A DNA stretch of 64,000 bases. It comes from Microvirga pudoricolor (GTDB lineage Bacteria; Pseudomonadota; Alphaproteobacteria; Rhizobiales; Beijerinckiaceae). This document shows positions 10,525-20,157 of this stretch, piece after piece (within the stretch, counting starts at the first letter, position 1; every line of letters starts with the position of its first letter). The stretch spans positions 1-64,000 of the forward strand of contig NZ_JAFEMB010000001.1 of the NCBI RefSeq assembly GCF_016892705.1. The letters run 5' to 3'. The notes below the pieces were generated by a model. It did no database searches and was not told where the DNA came from. It saw only the letters and a program-made list of their open reading frames with translations. Both the position numbers and the translations under genes were made by a program.

Positions 10525-10652
10525 AGGATCGTCCAACCCAGCGGAAAACGTCGTCCTGAGCCAGGTCCCCCGTGTCGTGAGGGAGGGCTCCAGGGGCTTC
10601 TGGACGCATCCGTCACGGCAGGCCGGCGGCTCTCGTCAGGTCGAGATCGGGT

Positions 10653-12098
10653 TTACGACGTTGGAACGTCTTTCAGGGGAATTGCAAGCACGGCCTTGAG
10701 GCCTGGCGCATTGTCCTCAAGTTTGAAGGTGCCGCCATGCAGACGGGCGACGGCCGAGACCAGGCTGAGCCCCAGGCCGAATCCTGGGCTGGAGCGGGCG
10801 CTTTCCAGGCGAACGAACCGCTCGACGACCCGAACCCTGTCCGTCTCCGGGATGCCCGGCCCCCGATCCGCCACGGTGATCCGCACCATGCCGTCAGCCT
10901 TGGCGGCCGTGAGTTCGATCCCACCTTCGAGCCGATCGCCTCCCCGGCCGGCCCCGTACTTGATGGCATTGTCGAGCAGATTGGCCATGGCTTGGCCCAA
11001 CAATTCGCGGTTGCCGTGGACCGGCAGATCGTCGTCTACCGCCAGGGTGAGCGGAACGCCCGCGTCCTCCGCAACCGCGTCGTAGAGCTCACCCACGTCG
11101 CGCACCACGTCGGCGGCATCGAAATCCGCCAGCACCTCACGGGCGCCGCCGGCCTCCAGGCGGGCGATCATCAGGAGGGCGTTGAAGATGCGGATGAGGT
11201 TGTCGCTCTCCTCGATATTGGCCTCCAGGGCCTCGCGCAGCTCCTCGGGAGTCTTGGCGCTTCGCAAGGCCTCGTCGGCCTTGTTGCGCAGCCGGGTGAG
11301 CGGCGTCTTGAGATCGTGGGCGATATTGTCGGACACCTCCTTCATGCCCACCATCAGTTCGCCGATCCGGTCGAGCATGGCGTTCAGGTTCTGGGCGAGG
11401 CGATCGAGCTCGTCGCCCGTTCCCACGACGCGAAGGCGTCCGTTCAGGTCGCCGTCCATGATGGTGCGGGTCGTCTCCGTCATGTCGTCCACGCGCTTGA
11501 GCACCCGCCGCGTGATGAACCATCCGCCCGCGCAGCCGAGCACGCCGATGAGGATGATCGAGTAGCCGAACGCGCGCTGGATGACCTCGCGCAGACGGGC
11601 CCGCTCCTCCACGTCGCGTCCGACCATGAGACGGAAGCCGCCCGGCAGCATGTAGACGCGCACGATGGCATGGCCCGTGGGAGCATTGGCCTCCTCGGTG
11701 CGGGCGTAATCGGTCTCGTACTGGCCCGGACGGTCGATGATGCCCGCAGGCAGCGCCCCCACATTGCCGGCGATGCGCTCGCCCGTATCCGTCGTCACGA
11801 GATAGAGGGAGGCGCCAGGCATTCGGGAGCGGCGGTCGACGATGGTGACGAGGCGGCGGATGCCGCCCGTCCGATATACGTCGGACAGCCCTGTGATCTC
11901 GGCCTGAATGGTGGAAATGAACTGGTCGTCCAGAACCCGCCTCGCGTTCCAGGCCACGTAAGACAGGGTCCCGAATGCGAAGACCGTGAAGACCAGAAGA
12001 TACGCGAACGAAAGCTTGAACGCGGTCGTGCGGACGAGCTTGCCGAGCGCCGACATGGGGCGTCCCGCGCGCCAGCTCATGGCGGCGCTACTCGTCAT
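10653..12098 (-). CDS. Two-component sensor histidine kinase (HAMP-HisKA-HATPase)
   Basis: A 481-aa inner-membrane kinase. TM1 lies around residues 27-49 (FKLSFAYLLVFTVFAFGTLSYVA) and a periplasmic domain follows. TM2 (SIILIGVLGCAGGWFI) leads into HAMP (RRVLKRVDDMTETTRTI). The HisKA motif is NIAHDLKTPLTRLRNK; the catalytic domain has NLLDNAIKY, DRGPGIP and GFGLGLSL. The start codon overlaps the end of the response regulator gene by 11 bases, so the two are translated from one message. The periplasmic sensor and neighbouring degP suggest an envelope signal (inference). The specific signal cannot be read from the sequence. Confidence 0.92.
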   Translation of the reverse strand: MTSSAAMSWRAGRPMSALGKLVRTTAFKLSFAYLLVFTVFAFGTLSYVAWNARRVLDDQFISTIQAEITGLSDVYRTGGIRRLVTIVDRRSRMPGASLYLVTTDTGERIAGNVGALPAGIIDRPGQYETDYARTEEANAPTGHAIVRVYMLPGGFRLMVGRDVEERARLREVIQRAFGYSIILIGVLGCAGGWFITRRVLKRVDDMTETTRTIMDGDLNGRLRVVGTGDELDRLAQNLNAMLDRIGELMVGMKEVSDNIAHDLKTPLTRLRNKADEALRSAKTPEELREALEANIEESDNLIRIFNALLMIARLEAGGAREVLADFDAADVVRDVGELYDAVAEDAGVPLTLAVDDDLPVHGNRELLGQAMANLLDNAIKYGAGRGGDRLEGGIELTAAKADGMVRITVADRGPGIPETDRVRVVERFVRLESARSSPGFGLGLSLVSAVARLHGGTFKLEDNAPGLKAVLAIPLKDVPTS

Positions 12099-12801
12099 CG
12101 CCCCGCGCCCCCTCCTGGCCGACGCGCACCGTGTAGCCCGCGCCCCGGATCGTATGGATGAGCGGCCGGTCGAAGCCCTTGTCCACCTTGGCGCGCAGGC
12201 GGGATACGTGAACGTCGATCACGTTGGTCTGCGGATCGAAGTGGTAATCCCAGACATGTTCGAGCAGCATGGTGCGGGTCACCACCTGTCCGGCGTTCTT
12301 CATGAGATATTCGAGCAATCGGAACTCGCGGGGCTGCAGCACGATCTCACGTCCCGAACGGGTGACCCGGTGGGACAGCCGGTCGAGTTCGAGATCCGCG
12401 ATGCGGTAGATCGTGGGCTCGGCACTGCCCCCCGAGGACCGTCGCCGCGACAACACATCCACCCGCGCCAATAGCTCGGAGAAGGCATAGGGCTTGGGCA
12501 GGTAATCGTCACCGCCGGCCCGCAGGCCCTTCACCCGGTCGTCGACCTGGCCGAGAGCGGACAGGATGAGAACGGGCGTCTCGACCTTCTGCTCCCGCAG
12601 CGAGCGTATCAGGGACAGGCCGTCGAGCTTGGGCAGCATGCGGTCGACCACCAGCACGTCGTAATCGCCGGATTCCGCCATGGCATAGCCGTCGAGGCCA
12701 TCGGCGGCGTGATCGGCGACGTAACCGGCCTCGCGAAAGGCCTTGACGAGATAGGAGGCTGCCTCGCGGTCATCCTCGATGATCAGAATACGCATGGGCA
12801 T
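12088..12801 (-). CDS. OmpR/PhoB-family response regulator
   Basis: A 237-aa DNA-binding regulator. The receiver domain begins MPMRILIIEDDREAA, with the phospho-acceptor Asp in VLVVDRMLP and Lys in PKPYAFSELLARV. The winged-helix domain follows (REFRLLEYLMKNAGQVVTRTMLLEHVW; NVIDVHVSRLRAKVDKG). An ATG two codons downstream (12795) is equally possible. The upstream extension of the frame is not homologous. The gene sits just downstream of degP and is fused in expression to the kinase gene that follows. Confidence 0.93.
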   Translation of the reverse strand: MPMRILIIEDDREAASYLVKAFREAGYVADHAADGLDGYAMAESGDYDVLVVDRMLPKLDGLSLIRSLREQKVETPVLILSALGQVDDRVKGLRAGGDDYLPKPYAFSELLARVDVLSRRRSSGGSAEPTIYRIADLELDRLSHRVTRSGREIVLQPREFRLLEYLMKNAGQVVTRTMLLEHVWDYHFDPQTNVIDVHVSRLRAKVDKGFDRPLIHTIRGAGYTVRVGQEGARGDDE

Positions 12802-12860
12802 GATCTTAGAGCCCTTTTTCCCGGAATGGCATCCGGCCCGCGCCCGAAAAGCCAGGATGG

Positions 12861-12905
12861 TAAAAACAAAAGCCGCCTCCACCGGGGCTTGTGGTGGAAG
12901 CGGCT
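12861..12905 (-). terminator. Rho-independent terminator after degP
   Basis: Arms of 13 bases (12871-12883 and 12893-12905) pair with one mismatch. On the minus strand the hairpin is followed by TTTTGTTTTTA. It lies 213 bp beyond the degP stop and 60 bp before the response regulator start, so it separates degP from the regulator/kinase pair. The remaining sequence up to 13117 shows nothing else. Confidence 0.8.
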
Positions 12906-13117
12906 CAAGGGCTCGGGGCCGGTTACGCAAGGCCCGCCGTTCGAATGCAGGACAACAGGGACGACGGAGGGCTGTGCTGTCGGGCCGCTTGCCGATGGGA
13001 GCCCAACGGCAGGCTGGTTTATGGAGGGGGAACCAGCCTGCCGAGGGCAGGAGCGCCGGGCCCGCTGGGGGGCGATTGACGAGAAAGGCCCGGCGTCCAA
13101 CCTTTGAACCGAGGGTT

Positions 13118-14329
13118 TTAGGCCTTCGGCTGCGATCCGACCTCGAGGGTCACGGTCCGCTCCTTGCCCTCGCGATAGAGGGTGAGCGAAACGGACTTGC
13201 CCGGCGCGACCGTGGCGATCTTGCGCGACAGGTCCTTGGCCTCGCCGATCCGCTCGCCGTCGACGGCCACGATGGTGTCGCCGGTCCGCACGCCTGCCTT
13301 GGCGGCGGGGCTGTCCTTCATGGCCTCAGCCACGAGGGCGCCCTTGGGCTCCTTCAGGCCGATCGCCTCGGCGATCTCCTTGGTGACGGGCTGCATCTGC
13401 ACGCCGATGAAGCCGCGGGTCACGGAACCCTTGTCCTTCAGCGAGGTCACGATGGAGTCCACCGTCGAGGCCGGGATCGCGAAGGCGATGCCCACGTTCC
13501 CGCCGGACGGCGAGAAGATCGCGGTGTTCACCCCAACCACTTCACCGGCCAGGTTGAAGGTCGGTCCACCCGAATTGCCCCGGTTCACGGGAGCATCGAT
13601 CTGGATGAAGTCATCGTAGGGACCCGCGCCGATGTCCCGGTGCTGGGCCGACACGATGCCGGCCGTCACGGTGCCGCCGAGGCCGAACGGGTTGCCGATC
13701 GCCATCACCCAGTCGCCGACACGGGCCTTTTGGCCGGCCAGCCGCACATAGGGGAAGTCGCTCCCGCCATCGACCTTGAGCAGGGCCAGGTCGGTCTTGG
13801 GATCGGTGCCGACGACCTTCGCGTCGTAGGACTTGCCGTCTTCCATCGTCACCTGGACGCTGGCGCCGTTCTCGACCACGTGGTTGTTGGTCACCACATA
13901 GCCGTCGGCCGAGACGAAGAAGCCCGAGCCGAGAGACTGGCCGAACTGCTTGGGCTGCTGGCGCTGGCCACGCTCGCCGCGCTGACCCGGCTGGCCGTCA
14001 CGGAACTGCTTGAAGAAGCGCTCCATGGGGTGGCCCGGGGGCAAGTCGGGCATGGAAAACTGCCCGCCGTCCTCGTCGTCGTCGCGGCTGGCCACGTTCT
14101 GCACCTTGACCTTGACCGACACCACTGCGGGCTTCACCTTCTCGATCACGTCGGCGAAGGAAGGCAGGCCCTGGACGGGCTGGCTCATGGAGCGAAGCTC
14201 GGCATGGGCCTCGTTGGGGGCGATGAAACCGGTCTGCACGGCACCGCCGGCGATCAGGGCCGCCACGGCGGCTGCACCGAGCCACTTGGCGGTGCGCTTG
14301 CTGGCCGAATTGGAATTCGTGTTCGTCAT
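13118..14329 (-). CDS. degP: Do/DegP-like periplasmic serine protease with one PDZ domain
   Basis: A 403-aa envelope quality-control protease. The N-terminal signal/anchor lies around residues 14-36 (KWLGAAAVAALIAGGAVQTGF). The chymotrypsin-like triad is His in VVTNNHVVENG, Asp in KTDLALLKVD and Ser in RGNSGGPTF. A PDZ domain spans roughly residues 300-395 (GFIGVQMQPVT ... AGVRTGDTIVAVDG). Only one PDZ is present, whereas classical DegP has two, so the architecture is closer to DegS or to short rhizobial DegP1. A 6-bp hairpin (AACCCC/GGGGTT) lies just upstream of the ribosome-binding site CGGAGGT. The gene follows the cytochrome c maturation operon, as in other Hyphomicrobiales. Confidence 0.92.
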   Translation of the reverse strand: MTNTNSNSASKRTAKWLGAAAVAALIAGGAVQTGFIAPNEAHAELRSMSQPVQGLPSFADVIEKVKPAVVSVKVKVQNVASRDDDEDGGQFSMPDLPPGHPMERFFKQFRDGQPGQRGERGQRQQPKQFGQSLGSGFFVSADGYVVTNNHVVENGASVQVTMEDGKSYDAKVVGTDPKTDLALLKVDGGSDFPYVRLAGQKARVGDWVMAIGNPFGLGGTVTAGIVSAQHRDIGAGPYDDFIQIDAPVNRGNSGGPTFNLAGEVVGVNTAIFSPSGGNVGIAFAIPASTVDSIVTSLKDKGSVTRGFIGVQMQPVTKEIAEAIGLKEPKGALVAEAMKDSPAAKAGVRTGDTIVAVDGERIGEAKDLSRKIATVAPGKSVSLTLYREGKERTVTLEVGSQPKA

Positions 14330-14493
14330 CAGATTGACCTCCGCAAACCCCTCTGGGGGTTCGTCATGAGATCAAGATGGGGGACGTCCCGTTACGGTGC
14401 TCTCACGGCCAGATGAATTGTTCGTAAGGTTGGGCAAGGCGGGAGAGTCGTGCTCAACCTGATCGTGAGGAGCTGACTAGCGGCTTCTCGATG

Positions 14494-14626
14494 CCCCTCG
14501 ACCTCATCCTGAGGGCCCGCGAAGCGGGTGTCTCGAAGGATGGCTCCAGCGAGGTGTTTCCGGCGCCAACTGGACCATCCTTCGAGACGAATTGCTCTGC
14601 AATTCCCTCAGGATGAGGCGAGGGCC
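14494..14626. repeat. Dispersed palindromic repeat, family B
   Basis: Two inverted arms of about 40 bases. The left arm reads cctcatcctgagggcccgcg then gtctcgaaggatgg; the right arm reads ccatccttcgagac then ccctcaggatgagg. The central loop is unrelated. A second copy lies at 33080-33200. This is the only content of the 299-bp gap between degP and ccmH apart from the degP leader. Such elements are common between genes in Methylobacteriaceae and Bradyrhizobiaceae; function is unknown. Confidence 0.75.
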
Positions 14627-14628
14627 AT

Positions 14629-15102
14629 TCAAACCTCTTTCCGGCCTTGCCCTTTACCTCTGAGCAACTCCTCAAGCGCCGACTGCTCCGTCGCATCGAG
14701 CGGGACCGCTGGCTGGACCTTGCGCCTTCGCATGGAGACGAACACCCCGATGCCTCCGACAACCAGAACCGCGAAGGGACCGAGCCATAGCAGGAGATTG
14801 TGGCCGCTGAAGGAGGGTTTCAGAAGGACGAACTCGCCATAGCGCTGGACGAGGAAGTCGCGCACCTGAGAATCGCTGTCTCCGGCCGTCAGGCGCTCGC
14901 GCACGAGAACGCGCAGGTCCTTGGCGAGCGGCGCATCCGAATCGTCGATGGACTGGTTCTGGCAGACGAGGCAGCGCAAGCCCGACGAAATGCCCCGCGC
15001 CCGCTGCTCGAGGGCCGGATCCTTGAGCACCTCGTCAGGCTGAACGGCAAGCGCCGAGCCGCCGAGGCCGAGCGCAAGAATCAGGGCGAGCGCGGTCCGC
15101 AT
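14629..15102 (-). CDS. ccmH: Cytochrome c-type biogenesis protein CcmH (CycL)
   Basis: A 157-aa periplasmic thiol-disulfide protein that keeps the apocytochrome c CXXCH motif reduced for haem ligation. It has a signal peptide (RTALALILALGLGGSALA), the active-site motif RCLVCQ (CxxC), and a C-terminal membrane anchor (LLLWLGPFAVLVVGGIGVFVSM). The last gene of the ccmI-ccmE-ccmF-ccmH operon; its start follows the ccmF stop by three bases. Confidence 0.95.
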   Translation of the reverse strand: MRTALALILALGLGGSALAVQPDEVLKDPALEQRARGISSGLRCLVCQNQSIDDSDAPLAKDLRVLVRERLTAGDSDSQVRDFLVQRYGEFVLLKPSFSGHNLLLWLGPFAVLVVGGIGVFVSMRRRKVQPAVPLDATEQSALEELLRGKGQGRKEV

Positions 15103-15105
15103 GGC

Positions 15106-17088
15106 CTACTCCGCCGGAGCCGGCATGGCCTGTAGACCCTTGGCCCGCACCGGCGCGCCGACGCGCAGGCGGCGGTCGCTCAGGGACAGGGCCCCGCCCG
15201 CCGCCATCACCACGGCGCCGAGCCAAATGAGCAGCACGAAGGGCTTGTAAAACAGGTGCAGGCCGACCGATCCGTCCGCCTGGATCTCGCCGATGCTGGC
15301 ATAGACTTGGCTCAAGCCGAACGTCATGATTCCGGCCTCGGTGGTCGGCATGTTGCGGGTCACGTAGATCCGCTTCATCGTCTCGACATGTCCAAGCTCT
15401 CGTCCACCTGATGACACCAGGAGGGTCGCCACCTCGTCGCGGTAATTCGCTTCGGCACGGGGCACAACCCGTTCGAGCTTGACCTGATAGGGACCGGCGC
15501 TCAGCGTGTCGCCGACCTTCAGGATGCCGAGCTCTTCGGCGTTCCAGGCTGTCGCCGCGATGCCGATGACGGTGAGACCGACGCCCGCATGAGCAAGGCT
15601 GGTGCCCCAGGCTGAACGGGGCAAGCCCCGCGCGCGGCGCAAGGCTGCGGAGAGGTTCGAGCCCTTCGCCCAGGACCGCGTCAGGATCTCGTTGAGCGAG
15701 CCCAGGACGAGGAACATCCCAAGTCCGATGGCGAGCGGCGCCAGGACCGGGCCGCCAAGGGTGAAGGCATAGACCGCGAGCGTCACCAGGATCGCGATGC
15801 CGATCACGGCGTAGAGTCGCTGCGCCGTACCGAGAAAGTTGCCGCGCTTCCAGGCCAGCGTCTGGCCGAAGGGCAGAAGCAGCAACAAAGGCAGCATCAA
15901 CGGCACGAAGGTGAAGTTGAAGAACGGAGCCCCGACGGAAATCTTCTCGCCCGTGACGGATTCGAGCGCCAGCGGATAGAGCGTGCCGATGAACACCGTC
16001 GCGCAGGCGGTGGCCAGGAACAGGTTGTTCAGCACCAACACGCCCTCGCGGGAAACCGGCGCGAAGATGCCGCCCTGCTGCAGCATCGGCGCGCGCCAGG
16101 CGAAAAGCGCGAGCGAACCGCCGATGAAGATCATCAGGATGGCCAGGATGACGATGCCGCGCTCCGGATCGACCGCGAAGGAATGCACCGAAGTGAGCAC
16201 GCCGGAGCGCACCAGGAACGTGCCGAGGAGCGAGAGCGAGAAGGTCAGGATGGCGAGCAGGATCGTCCAGACTTTGAGGGCGTCGCGCTTCTCCATGACG
16301 ACGGTGGAATGGACCAGGGCGGTGCCCGCGAGCCACGGCATGAGCGAGGCGTTCTCCACCGGGTCCCAGAACCACCAGCCGCCCCAGCCGAGTTCGTAAT
16401 AGGCCCAATAGGACCCCATGGCGATGCCGAGCGTCAGGAAGGCCCAGGCGCCGAGGGTCCAGGGCCGCACGATCCGCGCCCAGACCGCGTCGATGCGCCC
16501 GTCGATGAGGGCCGCGCATGCGAAAGCGAAGGTGATCGAGAAACCCACATAGCCGATGTACAGGAGCGGCGGATGGATCGCGAGGCCGAGATCCTGCAGC
16601 AGCGGGTTGAGGTCCTGGCCCTCCAGGGGCGCCGGCACTACGCGGGTGAAGGGGTTCGAGGTGGTGAGGATGAACAGCAGGAACGCCACCGTTACGGCGG
16701 CCTGAACGCCGAGCGTGTTGGCGCGAAGCCGCAAGGGCACGCTTCGGCGGGCCCCCGCCACCACGGCCCCGAACAGGGTCAGGATGAGGATCCAGAGCAG
16801 CATCGAGCCCTCGTGGTTTCCCCAGACGCCGGAAATCTTGTAGATCATCGGCTTCGTCGAGTGGGAGTTTTCGACCACGTTGAGCACAGAGAAGTCGGAA
16901 GTCACGTAGGCGGCCGTCAGCGCCAGGAATGAGGCCAGGACGCAGATGAAGACCGCGATGGCGGCGGGCGGCGCCACGTTCATGAGAACCGGATCGTTGA
17001 CCCGCGCGCCCCAGAGCGGCACCCCGAACTGGATCAGGGACAATCCGAGCGCCAGCGCGAGCGCGTAATGTCCGGCCTCGACCAACAC
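15106..17088 (-). CDS. ccmF: Haem lyase CcmF (CycK)
   Basis: A 660-aa polytopic membrane protein that attaches haem to apocytochrome c together with CcmH and CcmI. The tryptophan-rich WWD haem-handling motif is present (GWGGWWFWDPVENASLMPWL). Conserved GVWGNHEGSMLLW and periplasmic His residues are present, with more than ten hydrophobic segments. The start is a GTG at 17088 (VLVEAGHYALALALG) preceded by GGGAG. It is separated from ccmE by 12 bases. Confidence 0.96.
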   Translation of the reverse strand: MLVEAGHYALALALGLSLIQFGVPLWGARVNDPVLMNVAPPAAIAVFICVLASFLALTAAYVTSDFSVLNVVENSHSTKPMIYKISGVWGNHEGSMLLWILILTLFGAVVAGARRSVPLRLRANTLGVQAAVTVAFLLFILTTSNPFTRVVPAPLEGQDLNPLLQDLGLAIHPPLLYIGYVGFSITFAFACAALIDGRIDAVWARIVRPWTLGAWAFLTLGIAMGSYWAYYELGWGGWWFWDPVENASLMPWLAGTALVHSTVVMEKRDALKVWTILLAILTFSLSLLGTFLVRSGVLTSVHSFAVDPERGIVILAILMIFIGGSLALFAWRAPMLQQGGIFAPVSREGVLVLNNLFLATACATVFIGTLYPLALESVTGEKISVGAPFFNFTFVPLMLPLLLLLPFGQTLAWKRGNFLGTAQRLYAVIGIAILVTLAVYAFTLGGPVLAPLAIGLGMFLVLGSLNEILTRSWAKGSNLSAALRRARGLPRSAWGTSLAHAGVGLTVIGIAATAWNAEELGILKVGDTLSAGPYQVKLERVVPRAEANYRDEVATLLVSSGGRELGHVETMKRIYVTRNMPTTEAGIMTFGLSQVYASIGEIQADGSVGLHLFYKPFVLLIWLGAVVMAAGGALSLSDRRLRVGAPVRAKGLQAMPAPAE

Positions 17089-17100
17089 CGATCAGCTCCC

Positions 17101-17562
17101 TTAATTTTGTGCCTGTTGTGGGGCTTTTGCCTCGCCCTGCCAATGGCCTTGACGCCGCAGAGCATCGGCCACCTCGGGCGGCATGTAGGTCTCGTCGTGC
17201 TTGGCCAGCACCGTATCGGCCCGGAAGACGCCCGACGGCTCCAGCATGCCTTCGGCCACGATCCCCTGCCCTTCCCGGAAAAGATCCGGCAGCAAGCCCT
17301 TGTAGTGAACGGCGACGGTGCTCGCCATGTCGGTCACCTCGAAGCTCACGAGCTGGTTCTCGTCACGCCGCACGGTGCCTTCCTTGACGAGGCCGCCCAG
17401 GCGGAAGCGCGTGCCGGGCTGCACGTTCTTGGCCTGGATGTCCGACGGCGCGTTGAAGAACACGATGGTGTCGCTCATGGCGAAGAGCACGAGGCCGAGC
17501 GCCAGCGCCAGCACGGCACCCGCTGTTCCGATGAGGGTCAGGCGTCGCTGCTTGCGGGTCAT
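17101..17562 (-). CDS. ccmE: Haem chaperone CcmE (CycJ)
   Basis: A 153-aa membrane-anchored periplasmic chaperone that carries haem covalently from CcmC to CcmF. The N-terminal anchor is [20 protein letters not shown]. The OB-fold includes [13 protein letters not shown]. The haem-binding His lies in [14 protein letters not shown]. The ATG at 17562 overlaps the ccmI stop (ATGA), which decides the start; the longer open frame to 17871 lies inside ccmI. Confidence 0.96.
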   Translation of the reverse strand: MTRKQRRLTLIGTAGAVLALALGLVLFAMSDTIVFFNAPSDIQAKNVQPGTRFRLGGLVKEGTVRRDENQLVSFEVTDMASTVAVHYKGLLPDLFREGQGIVAEGMLEPSGVFRADTVLAKHDETYMPPEVADALRRQGHWQGEAKAPQQAQN

Positions 17563-18653
17563 GGCTTCGTCGCGTCGTCGGTCAGTTGGAGGTCCTGGGC
17601 CATCGCGTCCACCATTTGCAGGCCAGCCCCATCCTTCGCAAGGGCCTGGCGGGCGCGCCGGGCGGCATCCTGTGCTTTGTCGCGCTGTCCCAGCACCATG
17701 TAGGAGCGCATCAGCCGGGTCCATTCCTCGGCCGAGCCGCCCTGGGACGCAAGGCGGGACGCGAGCCCGTCCACCATGCCTTGGATCGCAGCGGCATCCG
17801 GCATGGGGCTGTCTTGAGCGGGTGCGGTCCCGTCGAGGCGGGCGAGCTGGTCCTTCACCACGGGCACCCAAGGGGCGTTCGCCGGTGCGGAGGCGAGAAG
17901 CGAGGTGTACTCGGCCCGAGCCTTGTCGGTCTGCCCGTCTTGCGCGGCCGCCTGTGCGAGATAGAACCGGGCCCTCGGGGACGATCCGTCGAGCTTGATG
18001 GCCTCGTCGAACGCAGCCTTGGCCTGGGCGGTCACGATGCCGCTCTGGGCGAGCACGAGAGCCTCGCCGTAATTGGTCAACCGGTTCGCATCCCGGCCGA
18101 GAAGCCTGAGGGCGGTGGCGTAGGCGTTCACGGCGTCGTTCACGCGGCCCATGCGCAAGTAGACCGGCGCAATGATGTCCCAGCCCTTCCCGTCCTCCGG
18201 GCTCTTGGCCAGGTGGGCCTCGATCTGGCCGACGGCGGCGGCGAGGTCGATCCCGTCGGCGGCCTTGGCCTGCGGGGCGGGCCGCGCGACCGGCAGGTGC
18301 GGGGACCCGTAGGCGCCGTAGACCGCCACGGCGAGAATCGGCACCAGGGACAGGGCCAGGGCGGAGACCGCCCGGCGGCGGCGCAGGGCGGGCTCACCCA
18401 CGGCGTAGGCGGCCGCATCGGCGCTGGCTCCGGCCCGGATGAGGCGGCGCGCCGCCTCGGCCTTGGCGGATTCGGCCTCCTCCGGCATCAGCATGCCCCG
18501 GGCGCGGTCACGCTCGATCTCGGCGATCTGCTGGCGGTAGAACTCCGTGTTCGGATCGTCCCCGGCAGCGGCGGATTCGTGGCGCGACAGGGGCCACAGC
18601 ACCGCCATCACGGCCGCGGCCGTCATCACCAGCAAGACAATCCAGATCACCAT
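17559..18653 (-). CDS. ccmI: Cytochrome c-type biogenesis protein CcmI (CycH)
   Basis: A 364-aa apocytochrome c chaperone, the first gene of the maturation operon. Two membrane segments flank a cytosolic domain: [20 protein letters not shown] at the start and [22 protein letters not shown] around residue 100. The periplasmic part has TPR-like repeats ([49 protein letters not shown]). In Rhizobium this operon is called cycHJKL and is required for all c-type cytochromes and, through them, for respiration and high-affinity iron uptake. Confidence 0.93.
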   Translation of the reverse strand: MVIWIVLLVMTAAAVMAVLWPLSRHESAAAGDDPNTEFYRQQIAEIERDRARGMLMPEEAESAKAEAARRLIRAGASADAAAYAVGEPALRRRRAVSALALSLVPILAVAVYGAYGSPHLPVARPAPQAKAADGIDLAAAVGQIEAHLAKSPEDGKGWDIIAPVYLRMGRVNDAVNAYATALRLLGRDANRLTNYGEALVLAQSGIVTAQAKAAFDEAIKLDGSSPRARFYLAQAAAQDGQTDKARAEYTSLLASAPANAPWVPVVKDQLARLDGTAPAQDSPMPDAAAIQGMVDGLASRLASQGGSAEEWTRLMRSYMVLGQRDKAQDAARRARQALAKDGAGLQMVDAMAQDLQLTDDATKP

Positions 18654-18723
18654 GGGGGCCTACTTAACGCGCGCTGCGGTGAAGCACGACGGTGGCACGG
18701 TGTCACGCACGAATGATGCGCCC

Positions 18724-20157
18724 TCAGCCGCCATCCCCCGGAAGTTCCAGCCGGGCCCGCAGGCCGCCGGAGGGAGACGGCTCCAAGCGGAGGCGCCCGC
18801 GATAGAGGGCCGCCAGATCGCTCACGATGGACAGGCCGAGTCCCGAGCCCGGTTTGGTCTCGTCCAGGCGCCGCCCGCGCTTGAGCATCTCGGTCCTGGC
18901 CTCCTCGGGCAGGCCGGGACCGTCATCGTCGATGAGGATGTGCAGCCACGGACGGTCCAGGTCCTCGACCCGGGACGCCGTCACGCTCACGTGGGAGGCG
19001 GCCCATTTGGCGGCGTTGTCGATGAGATTTCCGGCCATCTCCTCCAGGTCCTGCCGCTCGCCCCGGAACTTCACGCCCGCCAGGCATTGAACCGCGATAT
19101 CGAGGTCCTTGTCCCGGTAGATCTTCACGAAGGTGCGGGACAGGCCCGCCAGGACCGGCTCGACCTCCGTCAGGGTGCCGAGCGTCCCGGCAAGCGCCGC
19201 CGCGCGGGCGCGGTCGAGGTAGTAGTTCACCTGGTCGCGCATGAGGGCGGCCTGCTCCCGCACCTTGGCGGCCACGTCCTCCGGGGCGCTCTCGGCCTCG
19301 TTGACGATGATGCTGAGGGGCGTCTTGAGGGCATGGGCGAGGTTGCCGACCTGGGTGCGGGCCCGCTCCAGGATCTCGCGGTTGGTGTCGAGGAGCAGGT
19401 TCAGCTCGCTCGCGAGGGGCGCGATGTCCCTCGGGAACTCGCCCGGGATGCGGTCCGCCTCGCCCCGACGAATGGCTGTCAGCGCGCCGCGCAGCTTGAT
19501 GAGGGGCTGGAGGCCGAAGCGGATCTGCAGCAGGGTCGAGGCGCCGAGCGCGACGCCCAGGGCCGCGAAGGTGACGAGCAGCGCGAAGGAGAAATTGCGG
19601 ATGCTGCCTTCGATCTCGTCCGCCGGACCGGCGACGCGGATGATGAAACGCCCCTCTTGGCCCACATCGATGTCCCGCTCCACCATGCGCAGGCCCCGCT
19701 CGTCCGGCGCTTGGCCGTAGCCGCGCCGGATTTCGCCGAAGCGCGGCGTCTGGCCTTGCGGCACGAGGCTCGGCAATTGTCCGCCGAACAGCGATTTCGA
19801 CAGGCGGATGTTCTGCTCCCGCGCGTTCGGACGCACCACCTCCCAGTACCAGCCCGACAGGGGCAGCTCGAAGCGCGGATCGCCGATGGGGCCGAGATCC
19901 CGGTCGGGATCGCCCGGCGCCACGAGGGCGGACGCCAAGGTGTTGGCGAAGACGAGAAGCCGCTGGTCGAAGGCGCGCTCCGTGTTGTCGCGGTAGACGG
20001 CGGACAGGATGAGGCCCGCGATGAGGAGGATCACGAAGCTCCAGAACACCGAGGAGACCGCGAGGCGGACGGCGATGGAGCGCCCGGCCAGAGGCTTCCA
20101 GAATCCGGCCGGGACGGTCTTCCCGAGAGGTTTCGCCAGGGCCCGCAGGCCTGTCAC
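18724..20157 (-). CDS. feuQ: FeuQ-like sensor histidine kinase
   Basis: A 477-aa PhoQ-type kinase. TM1 lies around residues 29-53 (LAVSSVFWSFVILLIAGLILSAV). A periplasmic domain of about 130 residues contains the EIRRGYGQAPDERGLR region. TM2 is IRNFSFALLVTFAALGVALGAS, followed by HAMP, a HisKA box (QVGNLAHALKTPLSIIVNEA) and HATPase motifs (NLIDNAAKW, DDDGPGLP, GSGLGLSIV). The GTG start overlaps the regulator stop (GTGA). The assignment to FeuQ rests on gene order: PepSY protein, regulator, kinase, then cycHJKL, as described for Rhizobium leguminosarum feuPQ and Sinorhizobium meliloti feuNPQ. Confidence 0.82.
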   Translation of the reverse strand: MTGLRALAKPLGKTVPAGFWKPLAGRSIAVRLAVSSVFWSFVILLIAGLILSAVYRDNTERAFDQRLLVFANTLASALVAPGDPDRDLGPIGDPRFELPLSGWYWEVVRPNAREQNIRLSKSLFGGQLPSLVPQGQTPRFGEIRRGYGQAPDERGLRMVERDIDVGQEGRFIIRVAGPADEIEGSIRNFSFALLVTFAALGVALGASTLLQIRFGLQPLIKLRGALTAIRRGEADRIPGEFPRDIAPLASELNLLLDTNREILERARTQVGNLAHALKTPLSIIVNEAESAPEDVAAKVREQAALMRDQVNYYLDRARAAALAGTLGTLTEVEPVLAGLSRTFVKIYRDKDLDIAVQCLAGVKFRGERQDLEEMAGNLIDNAAKWAASHVSVTASRVEDLDRPWLHILIDDDGPGLPEEARTEMLKRGRRLDETKPGSGLGLSIVSDLAALYRGRLRLEPSPSGGLRARLELPGDGG